Source: Hyphomicrobiales bacterium (GTDB lineage Bacteria > Pseudomonadota > Alphaproteobacteria > Rhizobiales > Rhizobiaceae). Taken from it: 34,242 nucleotides of DNA. The notes below the pieces were generated by a model, which ran no database searches, had not been told where the DNA came from, and saw only the letters and a list, made by a program, of their open reading frames with translations. Of the stretch, positions 32,590 to 34,242 are shown piece by piece. The position numbers and the translations under genes are program-made. The first letter of the stretch is position 1. Each line of letters opens with the position of its first letter. Location of the stretch: NCBI GenBank assembly GCA_021775495.1, contig JAJFHT010000347.1, positions 1-34,242 of the forward strand, read 5' to 3'.

Positions 32590-34242
32590 ATGACCGAACC
32601 GTCCAAGGCGATTGATTATTCAAAGACCCTTTACCTTCCAAAGACCGACTTCCCGATGCGTGCCGGTTTGCCGAAAAAGGAACCCGAAATTGTTGCGCGC
32701 TGGCAGGAGATGAACCTGTACCGCAAGCTGCGTGAGGACGCGCAGGGCCGGCCGGCTTACGTGCTGCACGACGGGCCCCCCTATGCCAATGGCAATATTC
32801 ATATCGGTCATTCCCTCAACAAGATCCTGAAGGACGTGATCACCCGCTCGTTCCAGATGCGCGGTTACGATTCCAACTACGTGCCGGGTTGGGATTGTCA
32901 CGGATTGCCGATCGAATGGAAAATCGAGGAACAGTATCGCGCCAAGGGCAAGAACAAGGACGAAGTGCCGGTCAACGAGTTCCGGCGCGAATGCCGCGAT
33001 TTTGCCGCGCACTGGATCGATGTGCAAACGGAAGAGTTCAAGCGGCTTGGCATTGAAGGCGATTTCGAGAAGCCCTACACCACCATGGCTTTCTCTGCCG
33101 AAGCTCGTATCGCCGGCGAATTGCTCAAATTCGCCGCGTCCGGACAGTTGTATCGCGGCTCTAAGCCGGTGATGTGGTCGGTTGTCGAGCGAACGGCCCT
33201 GGCGGAGGCCGAGGTCGAGTACCAGGACTATGAAAGCGACACTATCTGGGCGCGCTTTCCCATCGTTGAAGGCCCCGAAGATCTCAAAACACATTCGGTG
33301 GTGATCTGGACCACGACGCCCTGGACCATCCCGGGCAATCGCGCCATCGCCTTTTCGGAGCGGGTTGGCTACGGCCTCTACGAGGTCACGGCGGACGAAG
33401 ATCCAGAAACGCCGCGCTGGGCGGTCAAGGGCGAGAAGATGATTCTCGCAGACGCACTCGCCGCCGACGTGTTCGACAAGGCTCGTGTGCCGCAAGGCGG
33501 CTGGAAAAAACTGCGTGCGGTCGAGGCGGCGGAATTGTCGTTGATGGTGTGCGCCCATCCGCTCGCCGGATTTGCCGACGGATACCGGTTTATGGTGCCG
33601 CTGCTGGCAGGCGGGCATGTGACGGACGAAGCCGGCACTGGATTTGTGCACACGGCTCCAGGTCACGGCCGTGAGGATTTCGAAGCCTGGATGGACAATG
33701 CCCGCCGGTTGGAAGCCCGCGACATCTCGTCGGCAATTCCCTTTACAGTCGGCGATGATGGTCGCTTCACCCAGGACGCGCCCGGATTTGAAGGCCGCGT
33801 GGTGATTGACGATAAAGGCAAGAAGGGTGATGCCAACAAGACCGTGATCGACACGCTGGTCGAGCATGGCATGTTGCTGGCGCGGGGACGGTTGAAACAT
33901 ACATACCCGCATTCCTGGCGTTCCAAGAAACCGGTTATCTTTCGCAACACGCCGCAATGGTTTGTTCACATGGACAAACCGCTCGGCGACGACACGACCC
34001 TGCGCAGCCGGGCATTGAAAGCGATCGATCAGACCAGGTTTGTTCCTGCCGCCGGCCAGAACCGCCTGCGCGGCATGATCGAGGACCGTCCCGACTGGGT
34101 GCTCTCACGACAGCGCGCCTGGGGGGTGCCGATCTGTGTATTTGCCGATGATGCAGGGGAGATATTGCAGGACGAAACGATCAACAACCGCATCATCGAG
34201 GCCTTTGGTGGTGAGGGTGCCGACGCCTGGTTCGCCGACGGG
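32590..34242 (+). CDS. ileS: Isoleucyl-tRNA synthetase, N-terminal part (3' end outside window)
   Basis: The frame is open from ATG 32590 to the last base, giving 551 residues of an enzyme normally about 950 long. Class Ia features are clear: the HIGH motif in [11 protein letters not shown] (about 69-79), [13 protein letters not shown], the editing-domain threonine-rich [24 protein letters not shown], and [15 protein letters not shown] near the end. The KMSKS motif and anticodon domain lie beyond the window. It charges tRNA-Ile and edits misactivated valine. An ATG at 32579 leads to an immediate stop, so 32590 is the start. Confidence 0.96.
   Translation, partial: MTEPSKAIDYSKTLYLPKTDFPMRAGLPKKEPEIVARWQEMNLYRKLREDAQGRPAYVLHDGPPYANGNIHIGHSLNKILKDVITRSFQMRGYDSNYVPGWDCHGLPIEWKIEEQYRAKGKNKDEVPVNEFRRECRDFAAHWIDVQTEEFKRLGIEGDFEKPYTTMAFSAEARIAGELLKFAASGQLYRGSKPVMWSVVERTALAEAEVEYQDYESDTIWARFPIVEGPEDLKTHSVVIWTTTPWTIPGNRAIAFSERVGYGLYEVTADEDPETPRWAVKGEKMILADALAADVFDKARVPQGGWKKLRAVEAAELSLMVCAHPLAGFADGYRFMVPLLAGGHVTDEAGTGFVHTAPGHGREDFEAWMDNARRLEARDISSAIPFTVGDDGRFTQDAPGFEGRVVIDDKGKKGDANKTVIDTLVEHGMLLARGRLKHTYPHSWRSKKPVIFRNTPQWFVHMDKPLGDDTTLRSRALKAIDQTRFVPAAGQNRLRGMIEDRPDWVLSRQRAWGVPICVFADDAGEILQDETINNRIIEAFGGEGADAWFADG

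Noticed and set aside
32620..33969. A 449-codon open frame on the minus strand
   Set aside because: It is antisense to ileS, whose HIGH and editing motifs fix the plus-strand frame.

Overview
The window looks like chromosome of an alphaproteobacterium of the order Hyphomicrobiales (Rhizobiales-like), with moderately high GC. Signs of this are the hisS-hisZ-hisG block with a short-form HisG, a histidyl-tRNA synthetase with the alphaproteobacterial motif 2, a groESL operon behind a perfect CIRCE element, and the HAD-IIA / ribF / ileS order. No genus can be named from the sequence alone. No tRNA, rRNA, insertion sequence, integrase, CRISPR array or origin was seen, and no gene-free stretch exceeds 300 bases.

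Layout. (1) 1-6559 is housekeeping: the 3' part of glcF, an L,D-transpeptidase, tag (3-methyladenine glycosylase), hisS-hisZ-hisG and a DoxX-family membrane protein. (2) 6704-15183 is an accessory transport and catabolic operon on the minus strand. In transcription order it holds tctC, tctA, tctB, a sugar-phosphate-isomerase-like TIM barrel, an enolase-superfamily protein, an atypical NAD-binding epimerase/dehydratase, a TetR regulator and a DHDPS-like aldolase/dehydratase. Most junctions overlap or nearly touch. The promoter carries two tandem 17-bp operator-like repeats with a 20-bp period. The substrate is unknown; a sugar acid or related carboxylate fits the enzymes. (3) 15314-19207, minus strand: a phospholipase-D-like putative lipoprotein, fumC and a small secreted protein. 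(4) 19236-21428: groES-groEL with promoter, CIRCE and terminator. (5) 21452-28794, minus strand: three tandem paralogous TadG-like von Willebrand factor A proteins, each apparently its own transcription unit, followed by a membrane-anchored degenerate EAL-domain protein. (6) 28982-34242, plus strand: HAD-IIA hydrolase, ribF, two short-chain dehydrogenases translationally coupled to ribF, and the 5' part of ileS, which runs off the window.

The two regions most worth following are the VWA triplication with its degenerate EAL neighbour, which has no flp/tad pilus genes nearby in this window, and the tct catabolic operon, whose epimerase lacks the usual active-site lysine.
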